A stretch of DNA of 64,000 nucleotides. Source: Thermolongibacillus altinsuensis (lineage in GTDB: Bacteria; Bacillota; Bacilli; Bacillales; Anoxybacillaceae). Both the position numbers and the translations under genes were made by a program. The notes beneath the pieces were generated by a model. It was not told where the DNA came from. It saw only the letters and a list, made by a program, of their open reading frames with translations, and searched no databases. The stretch spans positions 62,001 through 126,000 of the forward strand of contig NZ_SLUL01000006.1 of NCBI RefSeq assembly GCF_004341205.1, written 5' to 3'. This document shows, in pieces, positions 1 to 6,922 of this stretch; positions within the stretch are counted from its first letter, which is position 1; each line of letters opens with the position of its first letter.

Positions 1-778
1 TTTCAATATGACGTTTTTTGTACAACCATATCGACACCCCGTAAAACACAACAATCAATACGATGTATATACTAATTTCAAGCGGTTGAAAAGGCCGAGA
101 AATGAGTTGAGTAACTCGAATAAATGGAACGAGGTTTTCGAGTTTTTGAGATAAGTAATAATCATAGGCAAAACCGTACAAAAAGTATTTTAAATTTAAT
201 GTAAACAAAACGATCATGCCAGCGGGAAACAAAAATAAAATATAGGCGAAAATTCCTTGTAAAACCGACATTCCTGTGAACATGCCGACAAAAACGGTTC
301 CGAAATAGAAAAACAAGTCGATGATGATTGTCCATAACGTCCATTCAATGATTTGTTTCATTGAAAATAAATCGATTGAAAAAGCAGGTTGTAATAAAGC
401 AATGATGATGGCAATCGCAACAACAGGGACGATGATGATCGATGCGCCAACGAAAACATGTTGATGAAAAAGGGATTCGCGTTTAAGCGGCAAGCTATGA
501 ATATAATCGGCAGAAAGTTTCACTTGCATATAACGAAATAAAAATACCGCCAGTAATATGGGGATGATAAACATAAGCAAAAATTGAATACCACTTGAGA
601 CAGCAAATAAATGTTTAGAGTGATAATAAGAAAACCAATTTTCATCGATGTACATCATTAAAATGTGAATCGGCAGTGCAAATAGTAGTCCGAGAAAGTA
701 GATGATGGCAATCCAGCCGACATTGCGGATGCTTTGGATAAAGATTCCACGATTAAAGAATGATATTTTCGATAGCAT
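1..778 (-). CDS. ABC-2 type transporter permease, 3' end cut by window
   Basis: The minus-strand frame opens with ATG at 778 and stays open to base 1, so the C-terminus lies outside the window. The translation starts MLSKISFFNRGIF and holds several long hydrophobic segments separated by short charged loops, as in ABC-2 exporter permeases. Its start overlaps the end of the ATPase gene by 26 bases, so the two are translationally coupled and presumably form one membrane exporter. The substrate cannot be read from sequence. The upstream GntR gene makes this a YtrA-type three-gene operon. Confidence 0.8.
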   Translation of the reverse strand, partial: MLSKISFFNRGIFIQSIRNVGWIAIIYFLGLLFALPIHILMMYIDENWFSYYHSKHLFAVSSGIQFLLMFIIPILLAVFLFRYMQVKLSADYIHSLPLKRESLFHQHVFVGASIIIVPVVAIAIIIALLQPAFSIDLFSMKQIIEWTLWTIIIDLFFYFGTVFVGMFTGMSVLQGIFAYILFLFPAGMIVLFTLNLKYFLYGFAYDYYLSQKLENLVPFIRVTQLISRPFQPLEISIYIVLIVVFYGVSIWLYKKRHIE

Positions 779-1652
779 ACCCTTTATCCCCCATTTCATA
801 AATGAAAATTTCTTCTAACGTCAATGGCAGAAGATCAAACAAAATCGGATTGTGCGCTTGAATATGTTTAGTAATCTTTTCTTCTTTTCCACGGACAATA
901 CATAATAGCACACTTCCACGTTGTTCTTTATAAAGAATATCCATATTCTGTAAGAATAGATCAGGAATGGGACCTTTGAACGCAACTTGAATCTTATGAA
1001 TATCTGTTTTTAAATCGTCTAGTTCTTTTTCAAGAATCAATGTCCCTTGATGTAAAATGCCGATGCGGTCACAAAGATCTTCGACTTCGCGTAAATTGTG
1101 CGAAGAAATTAAGACCGTCATTTCTCTTTCGGCAACATCTTGGAATAATAGATTTTTCACTTTTTGTCGCATGACGGCATCGAGTCCATCGAGCGGTTCA
1201 TCTAAAATGAGCACATCGGGAAGGGCTGATAACGTGAGCCAAAAAGCGACTTGTCTTTGCATTCCTTTGGACATCCGTTGAATTTTTTTGTTTACATCAA
1301 TCGGGAACAGTTCTTTTAATTTATGAAACCGTTCGTCGCTCCAAGTCGGATAGATACTTTTGTAAAAATCAGCCATTTGTTGTACAGTTGTATGCGGAAA
1401 GAAATATAAAGCATCTGGTAAAAAAAGCGTTCTTTCTTTTCTTTTTACATTTTCAAAAATCGGTTCTCCGTCAATAAAAATCGTTCCGCTATCTTGTCTG
1501 TAAATTCCCGCAATCATTTTTAACAATGTTGTTTTCCCAGCACCGTTAGAGCCGAGTAAACCATAAATGGATCCTTTTGGAACGGTAAAGGTAACCCCTT
1601 TTACTGCCTCCATGTCACTGAACCGTTTGCTTACGTTTTCAACTTGGATCAT
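753..1652 (-). CDS. ABC transporter ATP-binding protein (YtrB-like)
   Basis: A 299-residue ATPase. Walker A is GSNGAGKTT near residue 35, the signature is MSKGMQRQ instead of LSGGQ, and Walker B is VLILDEPLDGLD, followed by the switch histidine in SSHNLREVEDLCD. This is the layout of single-domain exporter ATPases. The degenerate SKGM signature is common in the YtrB and EcsA types and recurs in the other ATPase of this window (62681-63382). It overlaps the regulator by 14 bases upstream and the permease by 26 bases downstream. It would power export of an unknown substrate, perhaps a cell-envelope antibiotic or lipid. Confidence 0.9.
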   Translation of the reverse strand: MIQVENVSKRFSDMEAVKGVTFTVPKGSIYGLLGSNGAGKTTLLKMIAGIYRQDSGTIFIDGEPIFENVKRKERTLFLPDALYFFPHTTVQQMADFYKSIYPTWSDERFHKLKELFPIDVNKKIQRMSKGMQRQVAFWLTLSALPDVLILDEPLDGLDAVMRQKVKNLLFQDVAEREMTVLISSHNLREVEDLCDRIGILHQGTLILEKELDDLKTDIHKIQVAFKGPIPDLFLQNMDILYKEQRGSVLLCIVRGKEEKITKHIQAHNPILFDLLPLTLEEIFIYEMGDKGYAIENIIL

Positions 1653-2034
1653 TGCTTTCGCCCCCTTTGACCATTTGCTCTGCTTGAGTAAGCATAATTA
1701 AAATTTCTTCCTTTTTAATCCCAATGTATAGCGCTTCTTGAAACAGCTTCATCATTTCTTCTTTTATTTTTTCTATTTTCTCCGTGTTCACCGTTTCTTT
1801 TTTAGCTGCTACAAAGTTGCCTTTTCCAGGAATGGAATAAATATACCCTTCTCTTTCAAGTTCACGATACGCCTTTTGAATGGTATTTGGATTGATTGTC
1901 AATTCTTTTGCTAATAAGCGAACAGACGGTAGCTGCTCGTCTGGTTTAAATACTTCATGAATAATCAATTCTTTTAATTTCTCGACAAGTTGTTCATAAA
2001 TTGGTTTTCGGCTGCGCAGATCTAGATCAAACAT
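1639..2034 (-). CDS. GntR-family regulator, YtrA subfamily
   Basis: A 131-residue protein. The N-terminal winged helix (about residues 10-75) shows the GntR pattern PIYEQLVEKLKELI, then QLPSVRLLAKEL and NPNTIQKAYRELEREGYI. The short C-terminal tail of about 50 residues is typical of YtrA, which lacks a large effector domain and controls an adjacent ABC transporter. The gene is first in the operon, and a near-ideal palindrome sits upstream of it (2108-2134), so autorepression is likely (inference). It is read from ATG at 2034 behind GGAGGGGG. Confidence 0.92.
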   Translation of the reverse strand: MFDLDLRSRKPIYEQLVEKLKELIIHEVFKPDEQLPSVRLLAKELTINPNTIQKAYRELEREGYIYSIPGKGNFVAAKKETVNTEKIEKIKEEMMKLFQEALYIGIKKEEILIMLTQAEQMVKGGESNDPS

Positions 2035-2107
2035 AGTCCCCCTCCTTTCTTTAGCAATAATACCTTGTTTTTCTAAAACATGAAGTTAAAGGTGTGTCGT
2101 GTGTGTT

Positions 2108-2134
2108 AACTGTATTATAATTTATAATACAGTT
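2108..2134. promoter_or_regulatory. 27-bp palindrome, probable YtrA-type operator
   Basis: The arms AACTGTATTATAA and TTATAATACAGTT are exact reverse complements around one central T. It lies 74 bases before the GntR start, in the promoter region. YtrA-type regulators bind such palindromes in their own promoters. The internal TATAAT of either arm could itself be a -10 hexamer. Confidence 0.7.
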
Positions 2135-2148
2135 TTGGTAAAGAAAAA

Positions 2149-2170
2149 ATTCCTGCAATGAAGCAGGAAT
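2149..2170 (-). terminator. Rho-independent terminator
   Basis: Stem ATTCCTGC/GCAGGAAT with a 6-base loop. On the minus strand it is followed by a T-rich run. It is the second of two tandem hairpins after the NosL-like gene. Confidence 0.6.
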
Positions 2171-2190
2171 GAAGGTACGAAGAAATAATA

Positions 2191-2214
2191 AAAGCTACCC
2201 AAGAAGGTAGCTTT
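2191..2214 (-). terminator. Rho-independent terminator of the NosL-like gene
   Basis: Stem AAAGCTACC/GGTAGCTTT, loop of 6, overlapping the stop codon of the lipoprotein gene. A T-rich stretch follows on the minus strand. Confidence 0.75.
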
Positions 2215-2845
2215 AATGGCTATGACTATTGTTATCATGATCATGATTATTATGACTGTGTTCATGATTGTTATTTTGCATCATTTTTTTCTTCAGATAA
2301 CGTTCGTGAGCGACAGAGTCGACATCGTCCCACGAAACAATAGAAGCATGTAAATCGCTATGATTGTTCACAAATGCTTCCGCATCCTCTTTCTTTGCAA
2401 AGAAGGCATAACCGTAATTCATTGGTGTTTTAATATCCGCTTTTACGACCGTTGCCTTTTCAGCTTCAACCCAATCGAAAGAGTTGTAGTCACGTACGTA
2501 TTTTTTTATGGCCTTTTGCGATTGATCACGTTCGTAGTTAAGCAAGCATCCGGCATCGTCAAAGAACAATACTTCTCCATTTTCTTTAACAAGTTTAGCC
2601 GTGAATTTTCCTAATTCATGATTTTTCGGATAAACTTTCATGTTGCAAAAAGCACATACCGTATTTTCATCTGGTTCTGCCATCGCTGCTTTCGCAAGCA
2701 TATCTTCATTTTTGTTTTGTTTTTCGCTCGATATTTCTTGGTTTGTTATTTCTGTTTTTGTTTCTTCATTCGCTTTTTCTTTTTGCGAGCATCCCACTGC
2801 CAACATAAGCATGGCGACTAGTAAAAGCGACAACCATTTTTTCAT
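2213..2845 (-). CDS. NosL-like copper-binding lipoprotein with His-rich tail
   Basis: A lipoprotein of 210 residues. A short signal peptide ends in the lipobox LAVGC (Cys19), followed by a charged linker. The core shows CAFCNM near residue 63 and FDDAGCLL, the cysteine-methionine pattern of the NosL family, whose members bind Cu(I) at the membrane surface. The C-terminus is a run of about 20 residues rich in His, Asn and Asp, a likely extra metal site. The ATG at 2845 is preferred: an in-frame ATG three codons earlier touches the GGGGGA ribosome site. No nosZ is visible, so the job may be copper delivery to another enzyme such as a terminal oxidase (inference). Confidence 0.8.
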   Translation of the reverse strand: MKKWLSLLLVAMLMLAVGCSQKEKANEETKTEITNQEISSEKQNKNEDMLAKAAMAEPDENTVCAFCNMKVYPKNHELGKFTAKLVKENGEVLFFDDAGCLLNYERDQSQKAIKKYVRDYNSFDWVEAEKATVVKADIKTPMNYGYAFFAKKEDAEAFVNNHSDLHASIVSWDDVDSVAHERYLKKKMMQNNNHEHSHNNHDHDNNSHSH

Positions 2846-2947
2846 TGCGAACATTCCCCCTTGTTTTTTTCAATTCGCTAGTAACCATATCATGTATTTG
2901 TGAAAAAAGATTGAAACAAGGGGGAAGGAAATGTGAAAAAAGTGGTA

Positions 2948-3157
2948 TTACACTGTTTCTTCTGTAAAGTAATGTTTGTGATATCCTCCGATTTTTCCGT
3001 GATTATCAATGATGAAGTAAAAATCTTCTGTTTCATTTTTCACTTCGTATACTTTTCCAGGGGTGAGCACATTATGAACTATGTATTTTTCTGCATTTGT
3101 ATGGTTGCATCTTACTTTTTTGATTGTCGGACGATTATGCCAATTAAGATGAATCAT
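2948..3157 (-). CDS. Small conserved protein (DUF6501-like)
   Basis: A 69-residue soluble protein starting MIHLNWHNRPTIKKV, with TPGKVYEV and FYFIIDNHGKIGGY. The sequence resembles a short Bacillaceae family I recall as DUF6501. That name is from memory and not checked. It has no signal peptide or membrane segment. The ribosome site AAGAAGGAGG precedes ATG at 3157. Function unknown. Confidence 0.7.
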   Translation of the reverse strand: MIHLNWHNRPTIKKVRCNHTNAEKYIVHNVLTPGKVYEVKNETEDFYFIIDNHGKIGGYHKHYFTEETV

Positions 3158-3216
3158 ATGTGTTTCCTCCTTCTTTTTCTTAATTAAAAATGATGTGGTG
3201 TAATGAAATTTTATTT

Positions 3217-3420
3217 TTATGATTCCTTATATTTGTTCAAATATTTTGCTAGCTGATGCAATGCTTGCAAAACAGTAAAATTTTTGTCGCTTCCACTTGC
3301 TTGAACGGTTGCTATGTCTTTGAATTTTGCATACACTTCGTATAAGTCATTTTTTTTATATACATCGACTCGTACAGTGCCACGCGGATGGGGAACAATA
3401 AAAAATTCCATTTGTCTCAT
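3217..3420 (-). CDS. Small hypothetical protein
   Basis: A 67-residue soluble protein starting MRQMEFFIVPHPRGTV. It alternates short strands with a helical C-terminus (TVLQALHQLAKYLNKY). The ribosome site GAAAGGGGTGAAAGC precedes the ATG. It is not recognised. It lies 59 bases downstream of the 2948-3157 gene's start and is probably transcribed separately from it. Confidence 0.6.
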   Translation of the reverse strand: MRQMEFFIVPHPRGTVRVDVYKKNDLYEVYAKFKDIATVQASGSDKNFTVLQALHQLAKYLNKYKES

Positions 3421-3614
3421 GCTTTCACCCCTTTCGGTTCAATTATGAAGAAATGATAAATGGATGTAAGACGAGAACGAAAACTAGTATAACTTAATAA
3501 TAGTAAAATACATTAAACTTTAAAAGCATTCTTTTTCGCCATGTAAAAACAAAATTTTAATTTTCATGCCTATTTTACAACGGAATCTCTTTGTTTTTAG
3601 TTCAAAAATTCAAA

Positions 3615-3650
3615 AAAAGGGCTGCAAAATTTAATTTTTGCAACCCTTTT
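3615..3650 (-). terminator. Rho-independent terminator after the enoyl-CoA hydratase transcript
   Basis: A 15-bp stem (AAAAGGGCTGCAAAA against TTTTGCAACCCTTTT, one mismatch) followed on the minus strand by seven T. It lies beyond repeat copy A, so that element would fall inside the 3' untranslated region of the hydratase mRNA. Confidence 0.75.
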
Positions 3651-3702
3651 AATGTTTTTTGACTCCCTCTTAATTCATTCAAGCCCATGATTTTTCACTT
3701 CA

Positions 3703-3924
3703 TATATAGATTCAAGTTGAGTTTCCGACATATCTCATCATGAATAGAAGACTGCTTTTCTGCCATAGGCGGCAAGATTTTTCTTGCCGCCCCGGCATGC
3801 TAGAAGCATGCCGATTCCGAACGTAAAACGCATGACAGACAAATTCATTTGTCTGATGGCGTTTTCGTTCGGAGAAGTGGCAGAAAAGCTTGTTTATGTC
3901 GAAAAATTAAACTTATCATATATA
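3703..3924 (-). repeat. Structured dispersed repeat, copy A (full length, about 220 bp)
   Basis: Ends are imperfect inverted repeats (TATATAGATTCAAGTTGAG... against the complement of ...AAACTTATCATATATA). Inside, GCTTTTCTGCCA (3754-3765) pairs perfectly with 3878-3889 and encloses three hairpins: GGCGGCAAGA/TCTTGCCGCC (3768-3791), CGGCATGCT/AGCATGCCG (3793-3813), and a longer one from CCGAACG (3817) to CGTTCGG (3872). No ORF fits. Related copies are at 13390-13606 and 42768-42885. It could be a MITE-like element or a family of structured RNAs. Confidence 0.85.
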
Positions 3925-3925
3925 G

Positions 3926-4708
3926 TTATTCCCCTTTATAAACTGGCTTTCTTTTTTCTTTAAAGGCTTGTAATCCTTCTAGTCGATCTTTCGTTGGAAT
4001 TGTTCGTTCATAAGCGATTTGTTCGATCATAAGACCGGTTGCTAAATCAGTTTCCAAGCCGCGATTGATAGCGATTTTTGCTTGTATTACGGCGGTAGGA
4101 GCATTGCTTGCGATTTGTTCAGCAAGTCGAATTGATTTTTCTAACAATTGATTAGATGGAATGACGTGTTCTACTAGGCCGAGTTTTTCTGCTTCAACGG
4201 CTGTTATTTTTCGAGCAGTGAAAATGAGCTCTTTTGCTCTTCCTTTGCCAATTAAACGAGGTAATCTTTGTGTCCCTCCAGATCCTGGAATTAATCCTAG
4301 TGATGTTTCTGTTAATCCAAACACTGTATGTTCCGCAGCCATTCGAATGTCGCAGGCAAGCGCTAACTCCAATCCGACGCCGAAGGCAGAACCGTTTAAA
4401 GCAGCAATAACAGGTTGCGGAAGTAATTCTAACTTGGCAACGGTTTCACGAATAATCGAAACCGTTTCACATACTTGTTCTTCATTCATTCGAGCTCTTT
4501 CTTTTAAATCTGTGCCTGCGCAAAAGATTTTTTCACCCGATCCGGTAATGATGACAACACGGGTTGTTCGATCATTTTTGATTTCCTCGATTGCCTCATT
4601 CAATTCACGGAGAAGCTGTAAGGATAATGCATTCGCCGCTTCAGGACGATGTAGGGTAATAAGAGTTACATGCTTTGTCACTTTAGATAAAAAAACGTTT
4701 TTGTTCAA
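3926..4708 (-). CDS. Enoyl-CoA hydratase/isomerase family protein
   Basis: A 260-residue crotonase-fold protein. The oxyanion-hole stretch is FCAGTDLKERA near residue 62, followed by GSAFGVGLELALACD with Glu114 and TETSLGLIPGSGGTQRL with Glu134. Both catalytic glutamates of true hydratases are therefore present, unlike the paralogue at 53074-53835. I chose the TTG at 4708 because AAGGAGTG lies six bases upstream; the longer frame up to 4786 has no ribosome site. It likely hydrates an enoyl-CoA in fatty-acid or branched-chain amino-acid breakdown. The exact substrate is not readable. Confidence 0.88.
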   Translation of the reverse strand: MNKNVFLSKVTKHVTLITLHRPEAANALSLQLLRELNEAIEEIKNDRTTRVVIITGSGEKIFCAGTDLKERARMNEEQVCETVSIIRETVAKLELLPQPVIAALNGSAFGVGLELALACDIRMAAEHTVFGLTETSLGLIPGSGGTQRLPRLIGKGRAKELIFTARKITAVEAEKLGLVEHVIPSNQLLEKSIRLAEQIASNAPTAVIQAKIAINRGLETDLATGLMIEQIAYERTIPTKDRLEGLQAFKEKRKPVYKGE

Positions 4709-4870
4709 CTTTTTCACTCCTTCTTCATAAACAGTGCATACGATGGATTGGAGGGAATTGTCCAGATGAATAAGGCAGCTTGTCACAGCTTTTGTTCGTC
4801 AATGTTTGTTTGTATTCTCAAAATATAATTTCTTAGTCCATCATATAAGCAATGTATAAATTTTTATGAT

Positions 4871-4917
4871 AAAAAATGCGGATTCATGAGCATTTGCTGC
4901 ATGAATCCGCATTTTTT
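4871..4917. terminator. Strong terminator after ilvA
   Basis: An 18-bp perfect stem (AAAAAATGCGGATTCATG and its complement) with T runs on both strands. It reaches into the ilvA stop codon. Confidence 0.85.
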
Positions 4918-6124
4918 AGTCAAGACGTCGAATGTTATATCCTGCTTCGGTTAATACTTGATGGATTTGATCAATATGGTCTTTATTTTTTGTTTCTAAT
5001 GAAAAACGAATTTCGGCTTGTCCTGGCAATACGTTTGTTCCCATTCGTTGATGGTCAATGGACATCACATTTGCTTCTAAATCAGCAATAATGCGTAGTA
5101 ATTTATTGAGTTGTCCAGGTTTATCGGAAATAACTGTGGAGAAGGTGACAAAACGTCCTGATTCGACTAATCCTCGCTCAATAATTCGTGAGATTAACGT
5201 AACATCAACGTTTCCGCCGCTTAAAATAGCGACAACATTTTTGCCTTGTAAAGGGATTTTTTTGTATAGTAATGCAGCAAGAGAGCAAGCTGCTGAACCT
5301 TCAACGAGCAATTTATTTCGTTCAAGTAAATACAACATGGTTCGAGAAATATCGGTTTCATCTACACAAACAATATCGTCTACGTATTTTTGTATGTAAG
5401 AAAATGTAAGATCACCGATTCGTTTAACAGCGATGCCGTCTGCAATTGTATTCGCTGGTGTAATCATGATTGGCTTGCTATGTTTTGTTGCGGCAGTTGT
5501 ACTTGCGCATGCTGTTGATTCAACACCATATACTTGAATCGATGGGTTTTTTTGTTTCATAGCAATCGCTATGCCAGAAAGCAATCCACCACCGCCAACT
5601 GGACAAATAACAGCATCAATGGAGTCAAGCTGTTCGAATAGTTCAACTCCAATGGTCCCTTGTCCAGCAATCACGGCTGGGTCGTCAAACGGGTGCACGA
5701 ACGTTGCTTTTGTTTCTTCTTTTAATTTTAATGCATATTCCAAGGATTCGTCGAAAACGTCTCCATGTAAAATAACGTTGGCTCCATATCCTTGCGTTGC
5801 TTGAATCTTGCTTAGCGGAGCCCCTTTAGGCATCACAATTGTACAAGGGATGCCAATCATGCTGCTTGAGTAAGCTACTCCTTGCGCATGATTCCCAGCA
5901 GATGCCGCAATCACTCCACGTTCTCGCTCTTCTTTGCTTAGCGACATAATTTTATTGTATGAGCCTCGAACTTTAAATGATCCCGTCTTTTGCAGGTTTT
6001 CTAGTTTCATGTATACGTTATTCCCGGATAATCGGCTGAATGTTTGTGAAAATTCAAGAGGAGTTTTATGTACTACTCCTTTCATTCTTTCTCTTGCTTG
6101 CTGGATATCTTGGATTGTAATCAT
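4916..6124 (-). CDS. ilvA: Threonine ammonia-lyase, medium form with one ACT domain
   Basis: A 402-residue PLP enzyme converting threonine to 2-oxobutanoate and ammonia, the first committed step of isoleucine synthesis (or threonine breakdown in TdcB-type enzymes). The PLP lysine is Lys51 in KTGSFKVRG, and the phosphate-binding loop is PVGGGGLLSG near residue 175. The catalytic domain runs to about residue 320. One ACT domain follows (about 325-402, starting RFVTFSTVISDKPGQL), fitting the ilvA_1Cterm group. ATG at 6124 follows AGGGGAATGG; the in-frame codons further upstream lack a ribosome site. It stands alone. Confidence 0.92.
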   Translation of the reverse strand: MITIQDIQQARERMKGVVHKTPLEFSQTFSRLSGNNVYMKLENLQKTGSFKVRGSYNKIMSLSKEERERGVIAASAGNHAQGVAYSSSMIGIPCTIVMPKGAPLSKIQATQGYGANVILHGDVFDESLEYALKLKEETKATFVHPFDDPAVIAGQGTIGVELFEQLDSIDAVICPVGGGGLLSGIAIAMKQKNPSIQVYGVESTACASTTAATKHSKPIMITPANTIADGIAVKRIGDLTFSYIQKYVDDIVCVDETDISRTMLYLLERNKLLVEGSAACSLAALLYKKIPLQGKNVVAILSGGNVDVTLISRIIERGLVESGRFVTFSTVISDKPGQLNKLLRIIADLEANVMSIDHQRMGTNVLPGQAEIRFSLETKNKDHIDQIHQVLTEAGYNIRRLD

Positions 6125-6226
6125 GGTCCATTCCCCTATTAAAAATTTTTCAACGTTATCATTATATTCCATTTTTCTTCTGGCGAGCAACCTTCCCTAT
6201 TTTCTTTTTTTCTGTTTTAAAGTTGA

Positions 6227-6246
6227 TTATTTAGAACATAGTTTAT
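6227..6246. repeat. TTTAGAACAT-type repeat, outlying copy
   Basis: TTATTTAGAACATAGTTTAT here matches 6818-6835 over 18 bases. The core TTTAGAACAT occurs three times around the DUF2642 gene: here, at 6805-6814 and at 6821-6830. Confidence 0.6.
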
Positions 6247-6263
6247 TTGGAACTATTTTACCC

Positions 6264-6295
6264 CAAAAAGAGCTATGCCTTAGCATAGCCTTTTT
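6264..6295 (-). terminator. Terminator-like hairpin
   Basis: Stem GCTATGC/GCATAGC with loop CTTA, flanked by A5 and T5. It lies just after the broken ORF downstream of the DUF2642 gene. Confidence 0.65.
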
Positions 6296-6485
6296 ACTCA
6301 CATTTTTTAATGTTTTGCAATTCCTCGAAAATCTTCATGAGAACTTTTCCTAGTGCGAATTCTTCTAGCACTTTCTCTAGATCTGGAACAGCTCCGCCGA
6401 GTGGCCTTCGATTCCCTCCAATTCTCTTCCATCAAAAATTTGTTTTCTGCATCACTTAACGTATACAAGTTTGCAGTTTATCCAT
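6294..6485 (-). pseudogene. Possible frame-broken small gene downstream of the DUF2642 gene
   Basis: A good ribosome site (AAAGGAG, seven bases) precedes ATG at 6485, but that frame stops after nine codons (MDKLQTCIR). Two other frames then carry protein-like text in sequence: LYTLSDAENKFLMEENW, then VPDLEKVLEEFALGKV running to a stop at 6296, next to a terminator. This looks like one reading frame damaged by indels, but I do not recognise the product. It fills most of an otherwise empty stretch of about 370 bases. Confidence 0.35.
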
Positions 6486-6497
6486 TCGTTTTCTCCT

Positions 6498-6758
6498 TTA
6501 AAGTTGTTTTGGCATGATCCAAATAATTTGCTGAATGCGCACGAAAAAAAGAGCATCGCTATTTTGTACGACAATATGGTCTGGTTTCGTATCTCTAAGT
6601 ACACCTTGAACGTTTCCGCGTACAGTTTCTACAACGATTTCTTTTCCGATTATCGTTTGTAATGTTTGATAAACATATGGATCAATCAACATGAATAATT
6701 GAGGAGGCGTTTGATGATTTGAGTAATTCAAAGAAGAACTCCCCCTTTCTTTTTTCAT
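6498..6758 (-). CDS. DUF2642 protein (YuzF-like)
   Basis: An 86-residue protein. The core PYVYQTLQTIIGKEIVVETVRG... and PDHIVVQ match the DUF2642/YuzF family of small Bacillus proteins with an Sm-like beta-strand pattern. Members are often linked with spore or envelope genes, but the function is unknown. The start at ATG 6758 lies behind AAGAAAGGGGGAG. A possible broken small gene follows in the same direction. Confidence 0.8.
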   Translation of the reverse strand: MKKERGSSSLNYSNHQTPPQLFMLIDPYVYQTLQTIIGKEIVVETVRGNVQGVLRDTKPDHIVVQNSDALFFVRIQQIIWIMPKQL

Positions 6759-6804
6759 CTTCTTAAATGTATGATAATTACATTGTATGTATTACTTTTT
6801 TTTG

Positions 6805-6835
6805 TTTAGAACATTTGTTATTTAGAACATAGTTT
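6805..6835. promoter_or_regulatory. Tandem TTTAGAACAT direct repeats between divergent genes
   Basis: Two exact TTTAGAACAT copies, 16 bases start to start, lie between the DUF2642 gene and the divergent histidine kinase. A third copy is 580 bases away (6230-6239). The arrangement suggests a regulator site; the protein is unknown. Confidence 0.45.
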
Positions 6836-6922
6836 TATAAAAATTTTTATTATCTACTAGCCCTATCAACCATTTTACGTTAAACTAACAAAATAGATGG
6901 AAGTGATGAAGGAGTCATGCTT

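Noticed and set aside
2213-2845. A complete nitrous oxide reductase (nos) locus
   Set aside because: A NosL-like lipoprotein and, 60 kb away, NosF/NosY-like genes are present, but no nosZ or nosD is in the window.
3703-3924. CRISPR array as an explanation of the hairpin repeats
   Set aside because: The hairpins differ from one another, there is no spacer/repeat periodicity and no cas gene is present.
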